A stretch of 13,577 bases of DNA, from contig JAISKS010000045.1 of NCBI GenBank assembly GCA_031260825.1, positions 1 through 13,577 on the forward strand, read 5' to 3'. The notes below the pieces were generated by a model that was not told the DNA's origin, did no database searches, and saw only the letters and a list, made by a program, of their open reading frames with translations. This stretch comes from Bifidobacteriaceae bacterium (lineage in GTDB: Bacteria; Actinomycetota; Actinomycetes; Actinomycetales; Bifidobacteriaceae). Below, piece by piece: positions 1 to 6,558 of this stretch (positions are counted from its first letter, which is position 1; the number at the start of each line of letters is the position of its first letter). The position numbers and the translations under genes are program-made.

Positions 1-817
1 TGTTGAAATAAAAATGTTACCGTTTTCGTTTGCAGAATTTATTGAAATGAATGATAAAAATAAAAGAGTAGATCAATTATTCAATGAATATCTTTTATAT
101 GGAAGCTTGCCTGAAGTAGTAAATATATATCAGAATTCTCCAGAAAATGCAAACGATTATATTGATGCAGTCATTGAAAGTGTTGTTGAAAAAGACGTTG
201 AATTCAGACATAAATTTCGAGATAATGAATTATTAACTAAAGTAATTAAATTTTTATTTGATTCTGTAGGATCTCCTATTTCAGCTGGAAATATAGCAAA
301 ATCTTTGGCTGTGTCAGGCAGGCCTGTATCAAATCATACAATTGATAACATTTTAGAAGCGCTTACAAGAAGTTTTATTTTTTATAAATCCCAAAGATAT
401 GATATTAGAGGAAAAGAATTGCTAAAAACACTTTCTAAATATTATGCTGTAGATTTAGGGATGAGAAATAGAATGCTTGGTCGTGATTCTGGTACAGACT
501 TAGGTCATCTATTAGAAAATGTAGTTTATTTCGAACTATTAAGAAGAGAATCAAAAATTTCAACAGGAAAAATAGGTGAAAAAGAGGTCGACTTTTCTAT
601 AATTGATAATAATGGAAGAATTTCATATATTCAAGTTGCTTGGTCTACTTATGATGAAAAAACACTTGAACATGAACTTGCACCTCTTAAAGCTATAAAA
701 GACAGCAATGCAAAAATCTTAATTACTACCGATATTAATATCGGACAGACATACGATGGAATACGAAAAATCAATGTGATCGATTGGCTTTTAGATGATC
801 AAATGAATTTGTTTTAA
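1..817 (+). CDS. DUF4143-type ATPase (AAA_14/DUF4143 family), 3' part only
   Basis: The reading frame is open to the window edge (codons for V-E-I-K precede the first ATG at 14), so the true start and the N-terminal P-loop ATPase domain lie upstream. The visible part opens with the MLPFSFAEFIE segment that in this family follows the ATPase domain. A winged-helix-like region follows (FLFDSVGSPISAGNIAKSL). The end is a DUF4143-like domain with a PD-(D/E)XK-type fold signature: EVDFSII, then YIQVAWS, with Gln in place of the usual catalytic Lys. The closing stretch (ILITTD, then INVIDWLLDD) is typical of the family. Members are often called 'ATP-binding protein'; their role is uncertain, and some occur in defence or toxin-antitoxin-like contexts. 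Nearly all Arg codons are AGA, unlike argG next door (CGC/CGT), which suggests a different origin. The family call is fairly firm; the function is unknown. Confidence 0.8.
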   Translation, partial: VEIKMLPFSFAEFIEMNDKNKRVDQLFNEYLLYGSLPEVVNIYQNSPENANDYIDAVIESVVEKDVEFRHKFRDNELLTKVIKFLFDSVGSPISAGNIAKSLAVSGRPVSNHTIDNILEALTRSFIFYKSQRYDIRGKELLKTLSKYYAVDLGMRNRMLGRDSGTDLGHLLENVVYFELLRRESKISTGKIGEKEVDFSIIDNNGRISYIQVAWSTYDEKTLEHELAPLKAIKDSNAKILITTDINIGQTYDGIRKINVIDWLLDDQMNLF

Positions 818-863
818 TATAAATTCTGATCTTTGAAAAATAATCCCATATTATATAAAAAAA

Positions 864-872
864 TGTTATAAT
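864..872 (+). promoter_or_regulatory. Extended -10 promoter of rpsT
   Basis: The decamer ATGTTATAAT (863-872) contains a perfect TATAAT hexamer (867-872) and the TG of an extended -10 element (864-865). No good -35 box lies 16-18 nt upstream, which fits an extended -10 promoter. Transcription would start near 879, about 25 nt before the rpsT ATG. The same decamer occurs in front of pknB. Inferred from sequence alone. Confidence 0.7.
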
Positions 873-903
873 ATAAGTATTCTAGAATTTGAAAGGAAAT
901 TTG

Positions 904-1164
904 ATGCCAAACATTAAATCACAAAAAAAGAGAGTTTTAACTAACGAAAAAGCACGTCTACGTAATGCTGCTTATAAAAGTGAACTTAGAACAGAAATCA
1001 AAAAAGTTAATACTGCACTTGCTTCTGGCGATAAAGAAGCTGCTGCTACAACTTTAAAAAATGCTTCTCGCAAACTTGACAAAGCTGTTTCAAAAGGTGT
1101 AATTCCTAAAAAACAAGCTTCAAATAAAAAGAGCGGTTTAGCTGTAAAAGTTGCTGCGCTTTAA
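904..1164 (+). CDS. rpsT: 30S ribosomal protein S20
   Basis: An 86-residue basic protein beginning MPNIKSQKKRVLTNEKARLRN, the classic S20 N-terminus, with the Lys/Ala-rich helical body and a KKQASNKKSGL segment near the C-terminus. S20 binds 16S rRNA at the base of the small subunit and helps its assembly. A TTG at 889 would add five residues. I chose ATG 904 because AAAGGA (892-897) lies at ideal SD distance (6 nt) and because S20 proteins start at this Met. It has its own extended -10 promoter. The length (about 85-90 aa) is normal for the family. argG follows 71 nt downstream. Confidence 0.97.
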   Translation: MPNIKSQKKRVLTNEKARLRNAAYKSELRTEIKKVNTALASGDKEAAATTLKNASRKLDKAVSKGVIPKKQASNKKSGLAVKVAAL

Positions 1165-1192
1165 ATAGCTTTAATTAATAAATAAGTTACAA

Positions 1193-1221
1193 ATTTTGTT
1201 GCGGAAGTTTTCGCAAAAAAT
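1193..1221 (+). promoter_or_regulatory. Hairpin in the argG 5' leader
   Basis: An inverted repeat forms a 12-bp stem with one bulged G (1198) and one G-U pair: AUUUU/AAAAU outer arms, UUGCGGA/UUCGCAA inner arms, and an AGUU loop (1206-1209). It ends 5 nt before the argG SD (GGAG, 1227-1230). No U-tract follows on either strand, so it is not a standard intrinsic terminator. It could separate rpsT and argG expression, or act as an mRNA end or translation-control structure. The structure is seen in the sequence; the role is not known. Confidence 0.5.
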
Positions 1222-1235
1222 ATATTGGAGAAATC

Positions 1236-2438
1236 ATGATTGTATTAGCATATTCAGGTGGATTAGACACTTCTGTCGCAATTGAATGGATGAAACAAGC
1301 AACAGGCAAGGAAGTAATTGCTGTAGCTGTTGATGTTGGACAACAAGGAGAAACTCCAGAAATCTTACGCGAACGCGGTTTAGCTTGCGGAGCAAAAGAA
1401 GTAATAGTTATTGATGCAAAAGAAGAATTCGCTAAAGAATATTGTATGCCTGCGATTAAAGCAAATGCACTTTATGAGAAAAAATATCCTCTTGTTTCTG
1501 CACTTAGTCGTCCTCTAATTGTAAAACATTTAGTAGCTATTGCAAAGCAATATGGCGCTGATACTGTTGCACATGGTTGTACCGGAAAAGGAAATGACCA
1601 AGTTCGATTTGAAGTTTCAATCACTTCATTAGCACCAGAATTAAAATGCATCGCACCAGTTCGCGACCTTGCAATGACTCGTGAAAAAGAAATTGACTTT
1701 GCGATTAAAAATAATTTACCAATTGATGTAACACATAAAAATCCTTATTCAATTGACCAAAATGTATGGGGTAAAGCTGTTGAAACAGGTTATCTAGAAG
1801 ACCTCGCAAACGCTCCAAAAGAGGATCTTTACACTTATACAAAATCACCAATTGCTGAAGGCGCAAATGTTCCAGATATCGCAACAATCACTTTTGAAAA
1901 AGGTGAACCAGTTGCAATTGACGGTGTAAAATTAAGCCCATTACAAATTATTGAACAAATGAATGAGCGCGCTGGAGCTAAAGGAATTGGCCGAATTGAT
2001 ATGGTTGAAGACCGTTTAGTTGGTATAAAATCTCGCGAAGTTTATGAATCACCTGCTGGAATTGCGTTAATCACAGCTCATGATGCTTTAGAAAATGTTA
2101 CTGTTGAGCGCGAATTAGCTCGATTCAAAAATCAAGTTGACACTCGTTGGACTGAACTTGCTTATGATGGACAATGGAATTCACAGCTTAAACACTCACT
2201 TGATGCGTTTATTGAAGATACACAACGCGCTGTAAATGGCGACATAACTATTTCAATGGCAGGCGGACTTGCTACAGTTATTGCTCGTAAATCTGACACA
2301 TCACTTTATGATTTTAACCTTGCAACATACGATGAAGGCGATTCATTCGACCAATCATTTGCAAAAGGTTTCATCGAAATTTACGGACTATCTTCAAAGG
2401 TTGCAACATCTCGCGATCAACGTGCTGGTCTAAAATAA
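1236..2438 (+). CDS. argG: Argininosuccinate synthase
   Basis: ArgG joins citrulline and aspartate at the cost of ATP to make argininosuccinate, the penultimate step of arginine synthesis, in the cytoplasm. The 400-residue protein starts at once with the ATP-pyrophosphatase P-loop YSGGLDTS (residues 6-13). It carries the family signature GCTGKGNDQVRF (114-125), then NPYSIDQNVWG, with a C-terminal multimerisation helix; the length is that of the family. ATG 1236 has GGAG 5 nt upstream. argH and other arg genes are not in the window, so argG stands alone. The first gene of a closely spaced run of membrane proteins follows 30 nt after its stop. A small AT-rich inverted repeat (TAATTAG/CTAATTA, 2436-2456) overlaps the stop codon. 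Confidence 0.97.
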   Translation: MIVLAYSGGLDTSVAIEWMKQATGKEVIAVAVDVGQQGETPEILRERGLACGAKEVIVIDAKEEFAKEYCMPAIKANALYEKKYPLVSALSRPLIVKHLVAIAKQYGADTVAHGCTGKGNDQVRFEVSITSLAPELKCIAPVRDLAMTREKEIDFAIKNNLPIDVTHKNPYSIDQNVWGKAVETGYLEDLANAPKEDLYTYTKSPIAEGANVPDIATITFEKGEPVAIDGVKLSPLQIIEQMNERAGAKGIGRIDMVEDRLVGIKSREVYESPAGIALITAHDALENVTVERELARFKNQVDTRWTELAYDGQWNSQLKHSLDAFIEDTQRAVNGDITISMAGGLATVIARKSDTSLYDFNLATYDEGDSFDQSFAKGFIEIYGLSSKVATSRDQRAGLK

Positions 2439-2468
2439 TTAGTTTCATACTAATTAAAGGAGAGACAA

Positions 2469-3665
2469 ATGGCAGACTCAAAAAAAGATACAAAAACTAG
2501 TGCGAAATCTTCTAGCTCAAATTCTTCTAGCTCAAAATCTTCTAGCTCAAAATCTACTGGTAAGCCTCGCACAGCTTCTGCAACAAAATCTACTTCAAAA
2601 GCAGCTACAGTAAAATCTGGTACAAAACCTGCCACAACAAAAACAAATCCTAAAAAAACAAATTCTGCAAAATCTACTAGCTCAAATTCTACTAGCTCAA
2701 AAACTGTACCTGCTAAATCAGAATCAGTAGCACCTGAAACAACATCCGATGCTCAAATTAATGCAAAAGCAAATGAATTAACTGCGCAAGATATTAAACG
2801 TAAAAAAATCAATCTTGCAATCACTGTTGTAATTTTCATCGCAGCATTACTTGGATTTGCAGCATTTATGAAATCAAAATCTGAGCATACAGCTGAAGTA
2901 GATGTGCATTGTGGTGCTTGGAGCGAAGCATATAGTGAAGGCGAAATTAAGGATTTACGAAATGTCGAAGATGCATGTTTATGGTCACTTTTGCAAGGAA
3001 ATGTTTATCAAGGCTTAGTAGGATATGATAAAGATGGAAAAATTCAAAATGTTTTAGCTGCTGATTATAAAGCAAGTGATGACTATAAAACATATAATTT
3101 TATGCTAAAAAAGAAAATTTCTTTTTCTACAGGAGATGCTGTAACCGCGCAAGATGTTGTCTATTCACTTTATACAGCTAAAGAGGGCGACGGAGTTTAT
3201 CATGGAGATGACCTATATAATCTTGAATCAGTTGAATGCTCTGAAGAAGGCTTAATCACAATTAAACTTGCTTATCCAGATGAAAACTTCATAAATATTC
3301 TTGCAACTCCAGCAGGTACTATTTATCAAGAAGATCAACTTAGAATCATAAATACTTATCTAAATGAAGCACAAAATCATTCATTCGCTGACCTTCTTCC
3401 AATGGGAACAGGACCCTATTTCCTTTCAGAATTCAAACAAGGTGATGAAGAAAATAATATCGTACTAAAAAGTTCAGGAAATTATTATGCGCCTACAGAT
3501 ATCAAATTTAATTATAAAACAATTAATGTAAAAATGACTCCTAAGCCTTTAACAGAAACTGTTCAGGAAGTTTCAAAACTTAATAATGTAAAAATATTTA
3601 GTTCAGAAATCGACAGATGGTTTTTTATAGATTCAAATATAATTCCAGATGAAGAATCTAAATAA
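2469..3665 (+). CDS. Membrane-anchored, half-length family-5 solute-binding protein
   Basis: Of the 398 residues, 1-110 form a Lys/Ser/Thr-rich low-complexity cytoplasmic segment. A single membrane helix follows (about 114-133, flanked by KRKK), and the rest is outside the cell. Residues 175-345 match the first half of SBP_bac_5 (OppA/DppA-like) proteins: NVYQGLVGYDKDGKIQNVLA, then DYKTYNFMLKKKISFSTGD with TAQDVVYSL, then the MGTGPYFLSEF block ending SGNYYAP. Family-5 binding proteins are normally over 500 residues, secreted or lipidated. Here the second ligand-binding lobe is absent, there is no lipobox, and no permease or ATPase gene is nearby. Two Cys (148, 170) could form a disulfide. The ligand and function are unknown; it may be a degenerate sensor or adaptor rather than a transporter component. 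Start ATG 2469 has a strong SD (AAAGGAG, 2456-2462). Confidence 0.75.
   Translation: MADSKKDTKTSAKSSSSNSSSSKSSSSKSTGKPRTASATKSTSKAATVKSGTKPATTKTNPKKTNSAKSTSSNSTSSKTVPAKSESVAPETTSDAQINAKANELTAQDIKRKKINLAITVVIFIAALLGFAAFMKSKSEHTAEVDVHCGAWSEAYSEGEIKDLRNVEDACLWSLLQGNVYQGLVGYDKDGKIQNVLAADYKASDDYKTYNFMLKKKISFSTGDAVTAQDVVYSLYTAKEGDGVYHGDDLYNLESVECSEEGLITIKLAYPDENFINILATPAGTIYQEDQLRIINTYLNEAQNHSFADLLPMGTGPYFLSEFKQGDEENNIVLKSSGNYYAPTDIKFNYKTINVKMTPKPLTETVQEVSKLNNVKIFSSEIDRWFFIDSNIIPDEESK
2505..2549 (+). repeat. In-frame 15-nt tandem repeat (KSSSS/NSSSS units)
   Basis: Three copies of a 15-nt unit, consensus AAATCTTCTAGCTCA, lie head to tail inside the Ser/Lys-rich N-terminus of the solute-binding-like protein. 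Two diverged copies (AAATCTACTAGCTCA and AATTCTACTAGCTCA) recur at 2671-2700. The unit length is a multiple of three, so copy-number changes would keep the frame and only alter the length of the cytoplasmic tail. Confidence 0.85.
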
Positions 3666-3683
3666 TTAATAAGGGAGAAAATT

Positions 3684-4469
3684 ATGTCAAGAAGATCATC
3701 ATTACCATTTTTAGGCGGATCAAGTTATATGAATCCAAACAGAATGTATGGAAATATTGTTGACGATAATTCATCTGAAAGAATGACAGTTGACACATTA
3801 GGCAATGCACTTTTAAGCACATTTGGTGTTTTTGCAATTGGTACAATTATTACAACCTCACTTTTTTCAAAAGTTCTTGCCAATCCAACAGGCGGTTCAG
3901 CGGGCACACTTGGTTTAGTTTTAATCGTTGCTGTAATAGGTACACTTGTACTTGCGCTTGTAAATTCATTTAAACGAGTTGCATCTCCAGCACTTGTTAT
4001 GGCGTATGCAGGACTTGAAGGAGTGCTTGTTGCTGCGATTTCTATTAGCTATAATACTATGTATGAAGGAATTGTTGGTCATGCTGTACTCGCAACTTTC
4101 TGTGTTGTTTTTGCATCAGTAGCTATGTTCAAATCAGGAATAATCGCTCAAAATCGAACATTTTTTGCAAGAATCATTCCAATACTTTTAGTATCTTATA
4201 TATTGATGTCACTTATAAATTTCGTTCTAGTTCTTACAACTTCTTGGACAAGCGTTTATAACTCATCATTTGGAATAGGCATCAGCGCATTCGCAATAGT
4301 TTTCGGCGGAATTATGCTCGCTCAAGATCTTGATTCTGCACAAGTTGGCATTGATATGGGAGCTCCTGCACATTATTCTTGGCGCTGCAGCTTTGGTATT
4401 TTTCTAGATGTAATTTGGATTTATCTAGAAGTTCTTCGCTTATTAGCAATATTATCAAACAGAAAATAA
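3684..4469 (+). CDS. Bax inhibitor-1/YccA-like membrane protein (BaxI_1 type)
   Basis: A 261-residue polytopic protein with a short polar N-terminus and about seven membrane helices (roughly 40-61, 75-95, 103-123, 132-151, 161-184, 196-213, 236-255). Diagnostic stretches are VNSFKRVASPALVMAYAGLEG (residues 93-113) and the C-terminal GAPAHYSWRCSFGIF with WIYLEVLRLLAIL. These match the BaxI_1 branch of the Bax inhibitor family that is common in actinobacteria. Family members are proposed pH-sensitive cation (Ca2+) leak channels, but the role of this branch is not established. ATG 3684 has AGGGAG (3672-3677) 6 nt upstream. It lies 18 nt after the solute-binding-like gene and 15 nt before the DUF975 gene, so it is probably cotranscribed with both. 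Confidence 0.82.
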   Translation: MSRRSSLPFLGGSSYMNPNRMYGNIVDDNSSERMTVDTLGNALLSTFGVFAIGTIITTSLFSKVLANPTGGSAGTLGLVLIVAVIGTLVLALVNSFKRVASPALVMAYAGLEGVLVAAISISYNTMYEGIVGHAVLATFCVVFASVAMFKSGIIAQNRTFFARIIPILLVSYILMSLINFVLVLTTSWTSVYNSSFGIGISAFAIVFGGIMLAQDLDSAQVGIDMGAPAHYSWRCSFGIFLDVIWIYLEVLRLLAILSNRK

Positions 4470-4484
4470 CAGATAGGATATAAA

Positions 4485-5432
4485 ATGAATATAGGTAAAA
4501 TTAAACGCTCTGCGTTAGACTCATTAGATGGAAAAAAAGGCGGATTTATAGTTCCGTTAATTGCATATTTCTTTATTCCGACTGTAATAACTCTTCTTGG
4601 ACAACTATTATTTGGACATGATTTCTCAATTCTAAAATCAATTGTAACTATTCTTGGTTGGTTTGTTGGAGCAACTCTTCTTCTAGGAATGCAGAAAATG
4701 GTTAAAGATACAATTCAAAAAGGCGAATCACCTGATATGGACAATCTATTTTTTGCATTTAAATCAGTTAATTTAATGGTACGCGCGTTCTTAATTGAAC
4801 TCTTAACTTATTTGTATACAATTTTATGGATGTGTCTGCTGATTGTTCCTGGTGTTATCGCTCAAATGTCATATATTGCAACTTGGTATATTGCTCTTGA
4901 TCATCCTGAACTTACTCCAAATCAATGTATTGGAAAATCAAAAGAACTTACAAAAGGCTATAAATGGCAAATCTTTTTATTCGTATTAAGTTTCCTTGGA
5001 TGGGCAATTTTAAGCCTTTTTACATTTGGACTTCTAATGTTTTGGCTTTACCCATATATCAACGCTTCTCAAGTAAAATTATACGAAACATTAATGGTTC
5101 TTAATGGCGATAAAGTTTTCGGTAATGAAAATAATCCTTATACAAACGCTGATGGTACTGCTTCAGGAATAACTTTTGATGCAAACTCTGCTAATGTTGC
5201 TACTGCTAATGTTGTAGCAGGTACAGTAGCTACAGAAACTGTTAGTTCAGTTGATTCAGCCGTTGATGCATTAATCGCAGCCGCTACTTCTACTGAAGCT
5301 CCAGTCGCTGATCCATATGTACAGGCAAATGCAGCATTAGATCCAGCTACTACAGTAGCGCCAGCTACAGTAGACCCTACACCAGTAGCGCCTGTTGATC
5401 CAGCTGCGCCATCTTCAGAATATGGAGCTTAA
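4485..5432 (+). CDS. DUF975-family membrane protein with a low-complexity tail
   Basis: Residues 1-210 form a DUF975-like integral membrane domain: a basic N-terminus (MNIGKIKRSALDSLDGKKGG), hydrophobic segments at about 21-44, 52-71, 100-131 and 162-190, and the family-typical IALDHPELTPNQCIGKSKEL, then GYKWQIFLF, then WLYPYINASQVKLYE. The function of DUF975 proteins is unknown. The last 105 residues (211-315) are rich in Ala, Val, Thr, Pro and Asp with PVAPVDP-like repeats and no membrane segment; they look disordered and are not a usual part of the family. ATG 4485 is preceded by AGGA (4475-4478). rsgA starts 6 nt after its stop. Confidence 0.75.
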   Translation: MNIGKIKRSALDSLDGKKGGFIVPLIAYFFIPTVITLLGQLLFGHDFSILKSIVTILGWFVGATLLLGMQKMVKDTIQKGESPDMDNLFFAFKSVNLMVRAFLIELLTYLYTILWMCLLIVPGVIAQMSYIATWYIALDHPELTPNQCIGKSKELTKGYKWQIFLFVLSFLGWAILSLFTFGLLMFWLYPYINASQVKLYETLMVLNGDKVFGNENNPYTNADGTASGITFDANSANVATANVVAGTVATETVSSVDSAVDALIAAATSTEAPVADPYVQANAALDPATTVAPATVDPTPVAPVDPAAPSSEYGA

Positions 5433-5438
5433 TTTATT

Positions 5439-6401
5439 TTGAATAACCTTAGCTTTTATGATGATCTAGATGAAGATTATTTAACTTCTAGAAGTCTTAA
5501 AACAAATAAAAAAGCTGTTCGAAAAGTTCAGAAAAAAGGTCTTTCTAATCAAGGTGACACTTTAATTAAAGGTACAAAAAAAGCACGAATTTTAGAGGTA
5601 CATCGCGGAAGATATAGAGCGTGGGTTCTTGAAAATAGTGAAAACAGTGCTGAAAATTCTGCGGCAGAAAACTTTGAGATAAACGCGGCAGAAACACCAC
5701 AAAACACAGATTATTCCAAAATAGTAACACTTATAAAATCGTCAAAACTTGGCGGAAATAATATTGTTGTTGGCGATATTGTCAATTTTAAACCAAATAA
5801 TGCCTATGAAACAACTAATGATTCTTCGAATGAAACAACCGGTAGAATCGTGTCCATCGACCCTGCGCGCACTTCGCTTATCCGCGCGACAAAGGGCGAA
5901 AAGATTCATAAACTTGCAAATAATATTGATATAGTTGTGCTTTTAGAAGCTGCTACAACGCCGATTGCAGATCCTACAGTTCATCAAAATGTGTTACAAT
6001 ATTGCGAGCAAAACAACCTTGAATTTTTAAATCTCATCACAAAAACCGAAAATATTAATTTGGATGATTTTCCAGATTCCCCGATTTACGGAGGTTTTAC
6101 GGGGGCAAATGGTGTGTACCAAATTAGTGATGAATTCTATGAAGCTGTAGAAGGCAAAACAATTGTGCTTGCAGGGCAGTCTGGTGTGGGCAAAACGACA
6201 TTATTCAACTTTCTTACTGGTGAGAATCGCGCGGCAAATAATGTGAGTGCCAAATCTGGCGAAGGCACACATACTAGTTCCTCAGCCTGTTTAAGGCCGG
6301 TTTATATTGATATGAACACTGGGCGCTCCAGTAATCCGCAAGAAAACTCATCTCCAAAATTTTTCATAATAGATACGCCAGGTTTTCGATTTTGGGCGTA
6401 A
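5439..6401 (+). CDS. rsgA: RsgA-like circularly permuted GTPase lacking the zinc domain
   Basis: RsgA is a GTPase that checks late 30S subunit maturation. This 320-residue version has an OB-fold region (about 48-145, starting RILEVHRGRYRAWVLE), interrupted by a Glu/Asn/Ala-rich insert at 65-95. The permuted GTPase order follows: a degenerate G4 (TKTE at 201-204, normally N/T-K-x-D), G1 GQSGVGKT (246-253), G2 region SAKSGEGTHTSSSA, and G3 DTPG (312-315). The protein stops five residues later. The usual C-terminal Cys/His zinc-binding domain (about 80-100 residues) is absent, and none of the three forward frames downstream encodes it before the pknB promoter. TTG 5439 is the start because no in-frame ATG exists upstream of the GTPase core, and GGAG (5424-5427) lies 11 nt upstream. 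It may be a decaying gene or a genuinely shortened form. Confidence 0.8.
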   Translation: MNNLSFYDDLDEDYLTSRSLKTNKKAVRKVQKKGLSNQGDTLIKGTKKARILEVHRGRYRAWVLENSENSAENSAAENFEINAAETPQNTDYSKIVTLIKSSKLGGNNIVVGDIVNFKPNNAYETTNDSSNETTGRIVSIDPARTSLIRATKGEKIHKLANNIDIVVLLEAATTPIADPTVHQNVLQYCEQNNLEFLNLITKTENINLDDFPDSPIYGGFTGANGVYQISDEFYEAVEGKTIVLAGQSGVGKTTLFNFLTGENRAANNVSAKSGEGTHTSSSACLRPVYIDMNTGRSSNPQENSSPKFFIIDTPGFRFWA

Positions 6402-6433
6402 GCCTTGATTGCTGTCGCTATAAACCATAATGA

Positions 6434-6498
6434 GTGAATGAAATTTTTGAACAGATTCTGTAACATATTTTAAAAAAAATAACGTCTAAATCATTCAC
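6434..6498. repeat. 8-bp inverted repeat upstream of pknB
   Basis: GTGAATGA (6434-6441) and TCATTCAC (6491-6498) are perfect inverted copies 49 nt apart. The right copy falls at the -35 position of the pknB promoter, so an operator role is possible but unproven. The rest of the 157-nt gap between rsgA and pknB holds only AT-rich sequence and the promoter; I see no U-tract terminator. Confidence 0.35.
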
Positions 6499-6511
6499 AA
6501 CGCCTAATATA

Positions 6512-6520
6512 TGTTATAAT
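6512..6520 (+). promoter_or_regulatory. Extended -10 promoter of pknB
   Basis: ATGTTATAAT (6511-6520) repeats the rpsT promoter decamer exactly: TG at 6512-6513 and TATAAT at 6515-6520. Transcription would start near 6527, giving a leader of about 32 nt before ATG 6559. No clear -35 box is visible. Confidence 0.7.
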
Positions 6521-6558
6521 AATATTGTATATATATAAGTTTAAAATGCGAGGTTTCT

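Noticed and set aside
889..903. TTG start adding five residues to S20
   Set aside because: The SD AAAGGA overlaps these codons and points to ATG 904, and S20 proteins begin at MPNIKS.
2450..2635. Minus-strand frame rich in Glu/Phe
   Set aside because: It is the complement of the Lys/Ser repeat region of the plus-strand gene; it has no start signals of its own.
6402..6470. Frameshifted remnant of the RsgA zinc domain
   Set aside because: All three forward frames hit stops within a few codons and none contains the Cys-Cys-His-Cys pattern.
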